From positions 1 through 9,848 of the forward strand of contig NZ_JOCB01000158.1 in NCBI RefSeq assembly GCF_000718775.1: a DNA stretch of 9,848 bases. Reading direction: 5' to 3'. Below, in pieces: positions 1-5,614 of the stretch. A program made the position numbers and the translations under genes. Every line of letters starts with the position of its first letter. Positions within the stretch are counted from its first letter, which is position 1. The notes under the pieces are model-generated. The model saw only the letters and a program-made list of their open reading frames with translations. It searched no databases and was not told the origin of the DNA. The stretch comes from Streptomyces sp. NRRL S-31 (GTDB lineage Bacteria; Actinomycetota; Actinomycetes; Streptomycetales; Streptomycetaceae).

Positions 1-143
1 GCGGGTCCTCGTCACCCCCTCGCGGCGGGCCGTCGACCACCAGCCTGACCAGGCGCCGGGGGGACGTCAACGCTGTTACGGGCGCTCACGGGAGCACCGC
101 GGGTCGCGGCGCCCGCGCACGGTCTCGTCCCCGGGTCGCGTCC

Positions 144-163
144 CCGGCGCGGCAGGGCGCCGG
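144..163 (-). terminator. Hairpin downstream of the RsbW-like kinase
   Basis: CCGGCGC at 144-150 pairs perfectly with GCGCCGG at 157-163 around a 6-nt loop. The hairpin lies 4 nt past the TAA stop of the minus-strand kinase gene. There is no T-tract, as is usual for Streptomyces terminators. The position right after a stop supports a terminator, but hairpins arise easily by chance at this GC content. Confidence 0.45.
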
Positions 164-167
164 GCGG

Positions 168-656
168 TTACACCGCCTCGAAGGCGCGGCCCCCGTACGC
201 GGCCGGTCCGCCCCCGTACGCCCTCGCCGAGCCGTCCCGGGACTGCGCGCAGCGGTCCAGTTCGCACCAGATGCTCTTGCCGGCACCTTCCGGGCTCCAG
301 CCCCAGCGGTCGGCGAGACAGTCCACGAGGGCCAGCCCCCGGCCGCCGGTGGCGTCACCGTCGGCGCAACGGGGCACGGGCGCGCGGGAGCTGGTGTCGG
401 TGACCTCCACCCGCACCGTCGCCGTCGTCCCCGTGCCGACCGCCGGACCCGGCAGGCAGAGCCGCAGCACGGCCGGCCGGCCGGTGTGCACCACGGCGTT
501 GGTCACCAGCTCCGAGACGAGCAGGATCAGGGTCTCGGCCAGCGGCTCGTCGGCCGTTATCCCCGACCCGCAGAGCCGCGAGCGGGCCCACCTCCTGGCC
601 CGTCCCACCTCCGTGGGGTCGGGCCGGATCTCCAGCTGCACTTGAAGCACCTGCAC
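168..656 (-). CDS. RsbW-like ATP-binding anti-sigma regulatory protein (HATPase_c)
   Basis: A 162-residue GHKL-fold ATPase of the SpoIIAB/RsbW serine-kinase type. Proteins of this family bind a sigma factor or phosphorylate a STAS antagonist. The ATP site is visible: the N-box around residues 41-59 (SELVTNAVVHTG, with E49 and N53), the G1 box VEVTDTS with D87, and the glycine-rich G2 segment TGGRGLALVD at 103-112, followed by a final core strand, KSIWCELD. The last 25 or so residues are low-complexity (YGGGPAAYGG). The GTG start at 654-656 is the first possible one after an in-frame TGA at 660-662, and it has no good ribosome-binding site of its own, which suggests coupling to the small upstream reading frame. 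Streptomyces have many orphan paralogues of this kind. No DUF397 or XRE partner, common beside such genes, is present. The partner protein is unknown. Confidence 0.92.
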   Translation of the reverse strand: MQVLQVQLEIRPDPTEVGRARRWARSRLCGSGITADEPLAETLILLVSELVTNAVVHTGRPAVLRLCLPGPAVGTGTTATVRVEVTDTSSRAPVPRCADGDATGGRGLALVDCLADRWGWSPEGAGKSIWCELDRCAQSRDGSARAYGGGPAAYGGRAFEAV

Positions 657-659
657 CGC

Positions 660-797
660 TCACACCATCCGAACCGGCGGACACATGACCCCACGCCATC
701 CGCGCGCCACGGCGTCGGCCGCGGCGACGATCACGACGAGGGCCACGATCGTAGCCATTTTCTGCATGGCCAGAACAACGGCCAGAGCGAGGGTCAC
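660..797 (-). CDS. Possible 45-aa membrane micropeptide coupled to the kinase
   Basis: A GTG at 795-797 opens a 45-codon frame ending in TGA at 660-662, 3 nt before the kinase start. It has a good Shine-Dalgarno, AGGGAG at 807-812, 9 nt upstream of the GTG. The peptide has two hydrophobic stretches split by a Gln-Lys pair (VTLALAVVLAM, then MATIVALVVIVAAADAV) and a basic, Cys- and Pro-containing tail (RGWRGVMCPPVRM). This would suit a small inner-membrane peptide with one transmembrane helix. I do not recognise the family. The frame stays open further upstream to 1175, but that extension looks non-coding (Arg-, Cys- and Pro-rich, no ribosome-binding site). The start, the hydrophobicity and the tight spacing support a real gene, and conservation would be the deciding test. 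Confidence 0.5.
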   Translation of the reverse strand: MTLALAVVLAMQKMATIVALVVIVAAADAVARGWRGVMCPPVRMV

Positions 798-812
798 GGA
801 CTGTGACTCCCT

Positions 813-1130
813 TACACGCCAGCATGGTTGACGTACAGTCACGTCGCCAAGCGCTTCGGGCATATTCCCGCGCCAAGGAGTACGTGTGCGGGATACTGTG
901 CGACGCTCGCGCCCGGGAGTCGAACAGACGGGGAACGAGAGCCCCGACCGCCCCGCGAGCAGCGGCGCGCACCGCGCGGCCCGGCACCGCCCCAGGGGCA
1001 TCACCGGCCCGGCTCGTCCGCGCAGCCACTCGCATCCCCCACAAGGTACCGGAGCGGGTGCCGACTCCGGGCCGTGACGGGACCTCGGACAGGACACGAC
1101 CGGATATCGACGCTCCGTGATCCCAGGGCG
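813..1130. other. Gene-poor stretch upstream of the micropeptide/kinase pair
   Basis: I see no convincing gene here. The frames open on either strand have weak third-position GC bias and Arg/Pro/Gly-rich translations with no recognisable domain. The left part should hold the promoter for the minus-strand pair. It contains the dyad TGACGTACAGTCA (829-841) and CGGGCATATTCCCG (856-869). No clear -35/-10 pair could be assigned: the best minus-strand option, TTGGCG, 18 nt, CATGCT, is weak. The right part (about 900-1130) shows nothing I can name. Confidence 0.5.
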
Positions 1131-1181
1131 CCACGATCCGCAACATCGTGGGCCAAAGCTTTGCCGGGGCGACACCCCCGG
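1131..1181 (-). terminator. Two hairpins downstream of the acyl-CoA dehydrogenase remnant
   Basis: CCGGGG (1164-1169) pairs with CCCCGG (1176-1181) around 6 nt, 16 nt past the TGA stop of the minus-strand dehydrogenase. Next on that strand come the palindrome CAAAGCTTTG (1154-1163) and a second stem, CCACGAT (1131-1137) with ATCGTGG (1145-1151), loop 7 nt. The first stem is well placed to be the gene's terminator. The role of the second is unclear. Confidence 0.45.
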
Positions 1182-1196
1182 AACGCCTCCCGCGGC

Positions 1197-1866
1197 TCAG
1201 TCCGTCGGCGCGGCGGCGAGCCGGCCCTCGCACCACGCGTCCCCGCCGGCCCGCCGCGCCCGCACCCAGGCCCGCTTCAGGTGCAGGTGCACGTCCGCCT
1301 CCCAGGTGAAGCCCATGCCGCCGTGCACCTGGAGACAGTCGCGGGCCCCCCGCACGGCGGCCTCGTCGGCGAGCAGCCGGGCGGCGGCGACGTCTGCGGG
1401 ATCGGCCGTCACGGCGGCGGCGTAGACGGCGGCCCGGGCGGTCTCGGCCCGCACCAGCAGGTCCGCGCAGAGGTGCCGGACCGCCTGGAAGGCCCCGATC
1501 GGCCGCCCGAACTGCTCTCGGGTCCGGGCGTGTTGCACGGCCGGCTCGCACACCCGTCCGGCCGTACCCAGCTGCTCGGCGGCGGTGAGCAGCACGGCCA
1601 CCGGGTCCGGGGCACGGGGGACCGGGCCGGCGCCCCGGGGAACGGGGGCGGGCACCCGGTGCAGGGGGGTGAGCGGGTCCACCGAGCGCAGCGGTACGGC
1701 GCCGGTGGCGTCCCCGCGCACGGGGTCCGCCGCGTCCAGCCACTCCACCAGTTCGCCGTCGACGGCCGCCACGACCGTCTCCCCGTCCGCCGCGCCGGGC
1801 ACACCGCCGGCCGCGAGGTGCGTGGCCGCGAGCGGTCCGGGCAGCAGGAACCGGCCCGCGCTGCGC
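1197..1866 (-). pseudogene. Acyl-CoA dehydrogenase, N-terminally truncated
   Basis: About 224 codons match the middle and C-terminal parts of an acyl-CoA dehydrogenase, the FAD enzyme that makes trans-2-enoyl-CoA in beta-oxidation. Visible landmarks are GRFLLPGPLAATHLAAGG, typical of the N-terminal domain of the short actinobacterial type, then TREQFGRPIGAFQAVRH and the C-terminal CLQVHGGMGFTWEADVHLHLKRA. Relatives have roughly 320-380 residues, so about the first 85-120 are missing. The frame stays open to a GTG at 2088-2090 (297 residues in all), but those extra codons lie antisense to an acyl-CoA synthetase remnant and look nothing like a dehydrogenase. The C-terminal half has no frameshift. 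Loss of the N-terminal helical domain, part of the substrate and FAD pocket, makes activity unlikely, so I call it a pseudogene. An automatic annotation could well list it as a 297-residue gene. Confidence 0.72.
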
Positions 1867-1869
1867 GGG

Positions 1870-2183
1870 TCACGGGCGGAGTTCTTCGCCGTACCCGGCG
1901 TCCGGCGCGGCCACGACCACACGGAGATGGCCCGCCGCCTGGGCGCCCGGGGCGTCTTCGAGGCGTACGACGCCCTCCCCGACGGCGATCCGGCCGTGCT
2001 GCCCCCGCCCCCGCCGAGGGCACCCAGGTCCGCTGGATCTACTGGTCCTCGGGCACCACCGCCGACCCCAAGGGCGTACGGGCCGTTCACTGCTCGCCGC
2101 CGACTCCTGCCCGGCGGACGCGCTCAGGCTGTCGGAGCACGACGTGGGCTCGATGGCCTTTCCCCTCGGCCACGGCCCCCTGA
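1870..2183 (+). pseudogene. Acyl-CoA synthetase (AMP-dependent) fragment, frameshifted
   Basis: This is a remnant of a FadD or cyclohexanecarboxylate-CoA ligase-like enzyme, which activates carboxylic acids to acyl-CoA through an acyl-adenylate. Three consecutive segments in three frames read as one protein. About 1876-2013 gives FFAVPGVRRGHDHTEMARRL then VFEAYDALPDGDPAVLPPPP. About 2013-2083 gives AEGTQVRWIYWSSGTTADPK, which contains the AMP-binding P-loop SSGTTADPKG. About 2083-2178 gives RSLLAADSCPADALRLSEHD then VGSMAFPLGHGP. The first shift sits in a C-rich tract at 2002-2016 and the second at about 2079-2090. Roughly the first 130 residues and everything after the early core are missing, leaving about 100 of some 500 codons. 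It cannot encode a working enzyme. Confidence 0.72.
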
Positions 2184-2206
2184 CCCGGGCGGCACCGGCC
2201 CCCGCT

Positions 2207-3643
2207 CTACATCCGGCTCAGGCTCGCCGTCGCGTAGAGTACGTCCCGGATCGCCCGGCGGTCGCCGTACTGGCCCACCGCGGCGTCCTCGGGCGGCATC
2301 CGGCCCGCCGCCACCTTGCAGAACTCCACGCCGTCCAGGGCCAGATGGGCCACCTCGAAGTCGGCCGAGCCGACCGCCGCCGGTGAGTCCAGCGGGATGA
2401 ACCACTCGCCGCCGGCCTCGCCCTCGATCTCCAGCCGCAGACTGCGCCCGGGCGCGCCGGCCGGGACCAGGTGCGGGGTGCGGCGGCCCGGCTCGGACAG
2501 CCCCGCGCGGCGGCGCTCGGCCAGCACCGTGGGCAGCAGGCGGACCGCCAGGCCGATCATCCGGTTCAGATGCCGGGGTGCCGGCGGGCGGTACGGGTAG
2601 TCCACCGCGTCCGCGATGTCCTCCGCGTGCGCCCAGCACTCGAAGGCGCGGTCCAGCATCGCGTCGTGCAGCGGCAGCGTGAAGTCGCCGTAGGACACGG
2701 CGAGTCCGCCCGCGTGGCCGCCGGTGAAGGACACCGTCCGCACCAGGCTGTGGCTCTGCTCCCGCCAGGGCCCGCGCACCGACCGGGTCGGCGGGCCGGG
2801 CGAGGCCCGCCACAACGCCTCCGTGCGGCCGGCCGGCCCCGCTGTGCCCGGCCCGGCCGCCCCGGCGGTCCCGGCCAGCGGGTCGTCCAGGCCGAGCGCC
2901 ACGGCGATCAGCCCGTCCACCGCCAGCAGGTGCGCGATCACCCCGGCGACGGTGGTTCGACGGCTCGTCGCGGTGTCGTCCTCGAACCACCGCAGCCGTA
3001 CCGGCGCGTGCCACTCGGCGTCCCCGAAGTCCTGGAGCAGCGCGTCGAGACGGGCGGCCTCGGCGTCGTACGGCGCCGCCCAGCCGGGCACCGGGATGCG
3101 CGGCGGCCGGCGGGTCAGACAGCTCTCCAGGACCCGGGTGCGCAGGGCGGGGTCCAGGTCCAGGCTCTCCGGCTGGTGCAGCAGGCCGACCGCCTCGCGC
3201 AGCCGCCGGGCCTCGTCGGCGCAGGGGCCGCAGTCGCCCAGGTGCTCCTCCACGGCCGCCGTCTCCGCGGCCGAGCAGGCGGCCAGCGCCCAGGCGCCGA
3301 GCAGCGATTTCAGGATGTCGTGCGACAGCTCGGGCGGCACGGACGCGGGGTCCCCCGGGTCGGCGGGGCCGGGCAGCGGGCGCCCGCCGTCCGCCACGAC
3401 GGCGCGGGGCACGGGTATGCGCGGCGCCGGGGACGGCTCGTGGCCGCCCGTCCCGTCCGGGGAGCCGCCCGAACCGCCGGCGCGCCCACCGGAGCCGGTG
3501 CCTTCGCCGTCCCCCGCGCCGCGGAGCCCGGTGCCCCGGTCCGCCCACGGCCGGCTCCCGTCCCGCCGGGGCGCCTCCCCGTCCCGACGGGGCGCCTCCC
3601 CGTCGCGGCCGTCGTGCGCCTCGGACCGGTCCGGGCCGTTCAC
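2207..3643 (-). CDS. Zinc-finger anti-sigma factor fused to an MDMPI (mycothiol-dependent, DinB-like) domain
   Basis: A 478-residue protein, probably the anti-sigma factor for the ECF sigma gene it overlaps. Residues 1-105 are a low-complexity Gly/Pro/Arg/Asp linker with a short tandem repeat (RRDGEAP). Residues 107-155 form a zf-HC2/ZAS module with H134, C138 and C141 in the HxxxCxxC pattern (VEEHLGDCGPC). Residues 195-345 resemble the MDMPI N-terminal DinB fold. H238 (VIAHLLAVD), E335 and H339 (FECWAHAEDI, ExxxH) match the metal triad known in mycothiol-dependent maleylpyruvate isomerase. Residues 355-478 fit the MDMPI C-terminal domain (LRLEIEGEAGGEWFIPL). There is no transmembrane helix, so it should act in the cytoplasm, possibly sensing thiol or redox state. 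The GTG start at 3641-3643 overlaps the sigma TGA as GTGA, implying coupled translation. Function as an anti-sigma is inferred from domain and position; the thiol chemistry is untested. Confidence 0.88.
   Translation of the reverse strand: MNGPDRSEAHDGRDGEAPRRDGEAPRRDGSRPWADRGTGLRGAGDGEGTGSGGRAGGSGGSPDGTGGHEPSPAPRIPVPRAVVADGGRPLPGPADPGDPASVPPELSHDILKSLLGAWALAACSAAETAAVEEHLGDCGPCADEARRLREAVGLLHQPESLDLDPALRTRVLESCLTRRPPRIPVPGWAAPYDAEAARLDALLQDFGDAEWHAPVRLRWFEDDTATSRRTTVAGVIAHLLAVDGLIAVALGLDDPLAGTAGAAGPGTAGPAGRTEALWRASPGPPTRSVRGPWREQSHSLVRTVSFTGGHAGGLAVSYGDFTLPLHDAMLDRAFECWAHAEDIADAVDYPYRPPAPRHLNRMIGLAVRLLPTVLAERRRAGLSEPGRRTPHLVPAGAPGRSLRLEIEGEAGGEWFIPLDSPAAVGSADFEVAHLALDGVEFCKVAAGRMPPEDAAVGQYGDRRAIRDVLYATASLSRM
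3558..3599 (-). repeat. 21-bp tandem repeat in the anti-sigma linker
   Basis: Two 21-bp units at 3558-3578 and 3579-3599 differ at one position (the unit begins CCGTCCCGCCGGGG and ends GCGCCTCC). A third, partial unit starts at 3600. It is in frame and encodes the repeated RRDGEAP peptide near the anti-sigma N-terminus, so copy-number changes would lengthen or shorten the linker without breaking the frame. Confidence 0.85.
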
Positions 3644-4197
3644 ACCGCACCCCGGTATCCCGGCGGGGTGCCCGCGTCGTGGGCGGTGGTGAGGAGTTGC
3701 AGGCCGAGGCGGAGCCGGCGGCGGGCCTCGTCCTCGGTGACGCCGAGGTCGGCCGCGGTCTGGCGGTAGTCGCGGCGCTGGAAGTAGGCCAGGTCCAGGG
3801 CGGCGCGCAGCGGGGCCGGCATGGAGTGGACGATGTAGTCGGCGCGGGCGGCGACCGAGGCGCGCCGGACCGTTCCCTCCAGTTCCTCGCGGCGCGGCCG
3901 CTCCCGTTCCTCCCGGTCCCGCAGCCGCCGCACGGCGACCCGGTGGGTGACCGCGGCGATCCAGGAGCGCAGCGGGCCCTGCCGGGGGTCGTAGGTGTCG
4001 GGGTGCTCCCAGACGTGGGCGAAGACCTCGCGGGTGACGGCGTCGGCGGCCGCCTCGTCGCCGAGGACCCGGTGGGCGAGGCTGTGCACGAGGGAGGCGA
4101 AGCGGTCGTACAGCTCGCCGAGGGCGGCCGCCTCCCCGCGGGCGAGCCGCTGCTGCATCTTGCGGTCCCAGCGGGGCGGTGCGTTGTTCCCGGCCAT
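3640..4197 (-). CDS. ECF-type RNA polymerase sigma factor
   Basis: A 185-residue sigma-70-family protein with only regions 2 and 4, the ECF layout. Region 2 spans about residues 25-92 (LGELYDRFASLVHSLAHRVL, then VTREVFAHVWEHPDTYDP and GPLRSWIAAVTHRVAVRRLR). Region 4 spans about 122-172 and holds the DNA-binding helix-turn-helix near 143-166 (DYRQTAADLGVTEDEARRRL). The ATG at 4195-4197 follows a strong ribosome-binding site (GGGGAGGGA, 4202-4210); the frame stays open to 4296 but that extension lacks sigma homology. The downstream zinc-finger gene overlaps by 4 nt, as expected for a sigma/anti-sigma operon. The protein is close to the usual ECF length. Target promoters cannot be inferred from this window. 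SigK/SigL-like subgroup membership is possible but not secure. Confidence 0.92.
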   Translation of the reverse strand: MAGNNAPPRWDRKMQQRLARGEAAALGELYDRFASLVHSLAHRVLGDEAAADAVTREVFAHVWEHPDTYDPRQGPLRSWIAAVTHRVAVRRLRDREERERPRREELEGTVRRASVAARADYIVHSMPAPLRAALDLAYFQRRDYRQTAADLGVTEDEARRRLRLGLQLLTTAHDAGTPPGYRGAV

Positions 4198-4531
4198 GCG
4201 GTCCCTCCCCTCGCCGTGTCCGGCCCGTCCAGCCTGCCGGTCCTGCCCTCTCGAATGTAGTCGGCACCTACGGCGGCACACGCCCCTTTGTGCCAATGTG
4301 CGCCCCTGGGAGCGCCGCAGGTGATACTGCCCCCTTCACATGATCTTCACACGAGCCACGGGCACCTCTGACCGAACAGGATCGGTAGTGACCAAAAGAG
4401 GCCCTTTGTTGATCGACTGCCGTTTGCCGCATCACGTTTCAGGGAACGGCCCGTGGGCAGCCGCGCGAAATGGAACGTAGGAACTGCTTCCGTTTCCGGG
4501 CGGTCCCGGGCGATCCGGCGAGCGGAGGGGC
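4198..4531. promoter_or_regulatory. Divergent control region between the sigma operon and the STAS gene
   Basis: These 334 bases contain no gene and are locally more AT-rich than the flanking genes. They must hold promoters for both directions. Visible elements are a direct repeat CTTCACA at 4334-4340 and 4345-4351 (11-nt period), a dyad ACCGA/TCGGT at 4371-4386, and on the plus strand GTTTC (4436-4440), a 14-nt spacer, then GGGCAG (4455-4460). The last loosely resembles the Streptomyces sigma-B-family pattern GTTT-N14-17-GGGTA and would give a leader of about 70 nt for the STAS gene. No convincing housekeeping -35/-10 pair was found, and all promoter assignments are tentative. Confidence 0.6.
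4334..4355 (+). promoter_or_regulatory. PHO-box-like 11-nt direct repeat
   Basis: Two adjacent 11-nt units, CTTCACATGAT and CTTCACACGAG, share CTTCACA. Streptomyces PhoP sites are tandem 11-nt direct repeats with a conserved TTCA core (GTTCACC-like), so period and core fit. Only two units are present and the first base differs from the consensus. This is a candidate PhoP (or other tandem-binding regulator) site, not an established one. Confidence 0.28.
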
Positions 4532-4537
4532 GTGGCC

Positions 4538-4912
4538 GTGGCATTCAAGGTGACCGGCGTCGAACAGGACGAGTGGACCGTGCTCCGGGTCTCCGGCGAG
4601 CTGGACCTGGTGACCTCGCCGGTACTGCGCCAGCGCGTGCACGACGTCGTGGCGCAGGGACACCACGACCTCGTCGTGGACCTCTCCGACGTGTTCTTCT
4701 GCGATTCCAGCGGCGTCGGCGTGCTCATCGCCGCCCGCCGGCTGATCCGCTCCTGCCAGGGCCGGCTGCGGCTGATCCTGCCGGACCGGGGCGCCGAGGA
4801 CGGCTCGCACGTCAACCGCGTCCTCGGCGCGCTCGGCGTCCGCCGGCTCTTCGACGTCCGCCCCGACCTGGACGCGGCGACCACGGACGCGACGGACCCG
4901 CTGTCCGCCTGA
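4538..4912 (+). CDS. STAS-domain anti-sigma factor antagonist (SpoIIAA/RsbV/BldG-like)
   Basis: A single STAS domain of 124 residues. Such proteins bind RsbW-type kinases and free a sigma factor, and they are inactivated by phosphorylation. The core is complete: VSGELDLVTSP near the N-terminus, the strand LVVDLSDVFF, then the phosphorylation loop CDSSGVGVLIAARRL, in which the first Ser of DSSG (residue 57 from this start) is the expected target. The C-terminus continues through VNRVLGALGVRRLFDV to a short acidic tail. Two GTG codons compete. The one at 4532 lies only 1 nt after the ribosome-binding site GGAGGGG (4524-4530), while the one at 4538 is 7 nt away, so I prefer 4538; an annotation may use 4532 (126 residues). 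It diverges from the ECF sigma gene and is followed 165 nt later by the EF-hand gene. Its kinase partner is unknown; the RsbW-like gene at 168-656 is only one possibility. Confidence 0.94.
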   Translation: MAFKVTGVEQDEWTVLRVSGELDLVTSPVLRQRVHDVVAQGHHDLVVDLSDVFFCDSSGVGVLIAARRLIRSCQGRLRLILPDRGAEDGSHVNRVLGALGVRRLFDVRPDLDAATTDATDPLSA

Positions 4913-5077
4913 GCGGCCGCCCCGGCACCCCGGAGCGACCACACAGTTGTCCCGGCGTTCCCCCTAACTCGGCACAGTGGTCGGTTTTCCGCCGTCCGGC
5001 GGCCACCCGCGTCGTACGCTCCAGCCAGGTCCACCCGACGGACCCTCAGGTACGACCCCCACGTAAGGCGGCCCCAG

Positions 5078-5590
5078 ATGGTCAGCACCGAGTACGAGCG
5101 CAGGATCGCCGCCCGGTTCGCCACCTTCGACCAGGACGGCAACGGCTACATCGACCGCGCGGACTTCAGCGCGGCGGCCAAGGCGCTGCTCGCCGAGTTC
5201 GCCGTGCCCGCCCGCTCCGCCAAGGGGCAGGCGCTGTACGCCGGCGCGGAGGCGTTCTGGCAGGGCATGGCCGGCATCGCCGACCGGGACGGCGACCAGC
5301 GCATCACCCGCGAGGAGTTCGTCACCGGCGCGGTCAAGCGGCTGCGCGACAACCCCGACCGGTTCGCCGAGATCGCCCGGCCCTTCCTGCACGCGGCCCT
5401 GGCGCTGGCCGACACGGACGCCGACGGGCACGTCACGGTCGCCGACACGGCCCGCGTCCTCACGGTGCTCCACGTGCCGGACCGGACGGCCCGGGCGGTG
5501 GCCGCGGCCCTCGACACCGACGGCGACGGGAAGACCGCCGAAGCCGAGATCGTCCCGGCGTTCGCGCGCTACTTCACGGTGTCCGAGTAG
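5078..5590 (+). CDS. Calcium-binding protein with four EF-hands
   Basis: A 170-residue calmodulin-like protein of the bacterial (calerythrin/sarcoplasmic Ca-binding) type. Four 12-residue loops can be read: D18-D29 (DQDGNGYIDRAD), D69-E80 (DRDGDQRITREE), D112-D123 (DTDADGHVTVAD) and D146-E157 (DTDGDGKTAEAE). Acidic residues occupy positions 1, 3, 5 (N in loop 1) and 12 of every loop. Loop 2 has Gln in place of the usual Gly at position 6, and loop 4 has Ala rather than a typical ligand at position 9, so these two may bind more weakly. There is no signal peptide or membrane helix, so it should be a cytosolic Ca2+ buffer or sensor. The ATG at 5078 is preceded by AAGGCGG. It may have its own promoter in the 165-nt gap after the STAS gene or be cotranscribed with it. 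A hairpin follows the stop. Confidence 0.94.
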   Translation: MVSTEYERRIAARFATFDQDGNGYIDRADFSAAAKALLAEFAVPARSAKGQALYAGAEAFWQGMAGIADRDGDQRITREEFVTGAVKRLRDNPDRFAEIARPFLHAALALADTDADGHVTVADTARVLTVLHVPDRTARAVAAALDTDGDGKTAEAEIVPAFARYFTVSE

Positions 5591-5609
5591 GCCCCGGGGC
5601 TCCCGGGGC
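5591..5609. terminator. Shared hairpin between convergent EF-hand and purU genes
   Basis: GCCCCGGG (5591-5598) and CCCGGGGC (5602-5609) form a perfect 8-bp stem with a 3-nt loop. It fills most of the 24-nt gap between the EF-hand TAG (5588-5590) and the purU TGA (5615-5617). It has no T-tract, but the symmetry and the convergent context fit a two-way terminator. Confidence 0.72.
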
Positions 5610-5614
5610 GGCCC

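Noticed and set aside
1..70. Possible start of another minus-strand gene (TTG at 68-70, reading TSPRRLVRLVVDGPP) running off the left edge.
   Set aside because: Only about 23 codons are visible with a rare start and no clear ribosome-binding site. It may be real, but the window cannot show it.
886..1077. A 63-codon plus-strand frame from a GTG at 886.
   Set aside because: Composition is low-complexity Arg/Pro/Ser, the third-position bias is weak and no ribosome-binding site or family is recognisable.
798..1175. Extension of the micropeptide frame upstream to an ATG-like start at 1175 (171 residues).
   Set aside because: The added 126 residues are Cys/Arg/Pro-rich without a domain or ribosome-binding site, whereas the GTG at 797 has a good one.
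168..1196. A kinase / XRE regulator / DUF397 three-gene module, common around Streptomyces RsbW-like genes.
   Set aside because: No helix-turn-helix or DUF397 protein can be read on either strand next to the kinase.
828..2183. A 451-codon open frame on the plus strand, and similar long frames on both strands across 355-2090.
   Set aside because: Translations are Arg/Pro/Gly-rich with no family resemblance and run antisense to recognised genes. Only the last 60 or so codons of the 828 frame (the AMP-binding motif) are meaningful.
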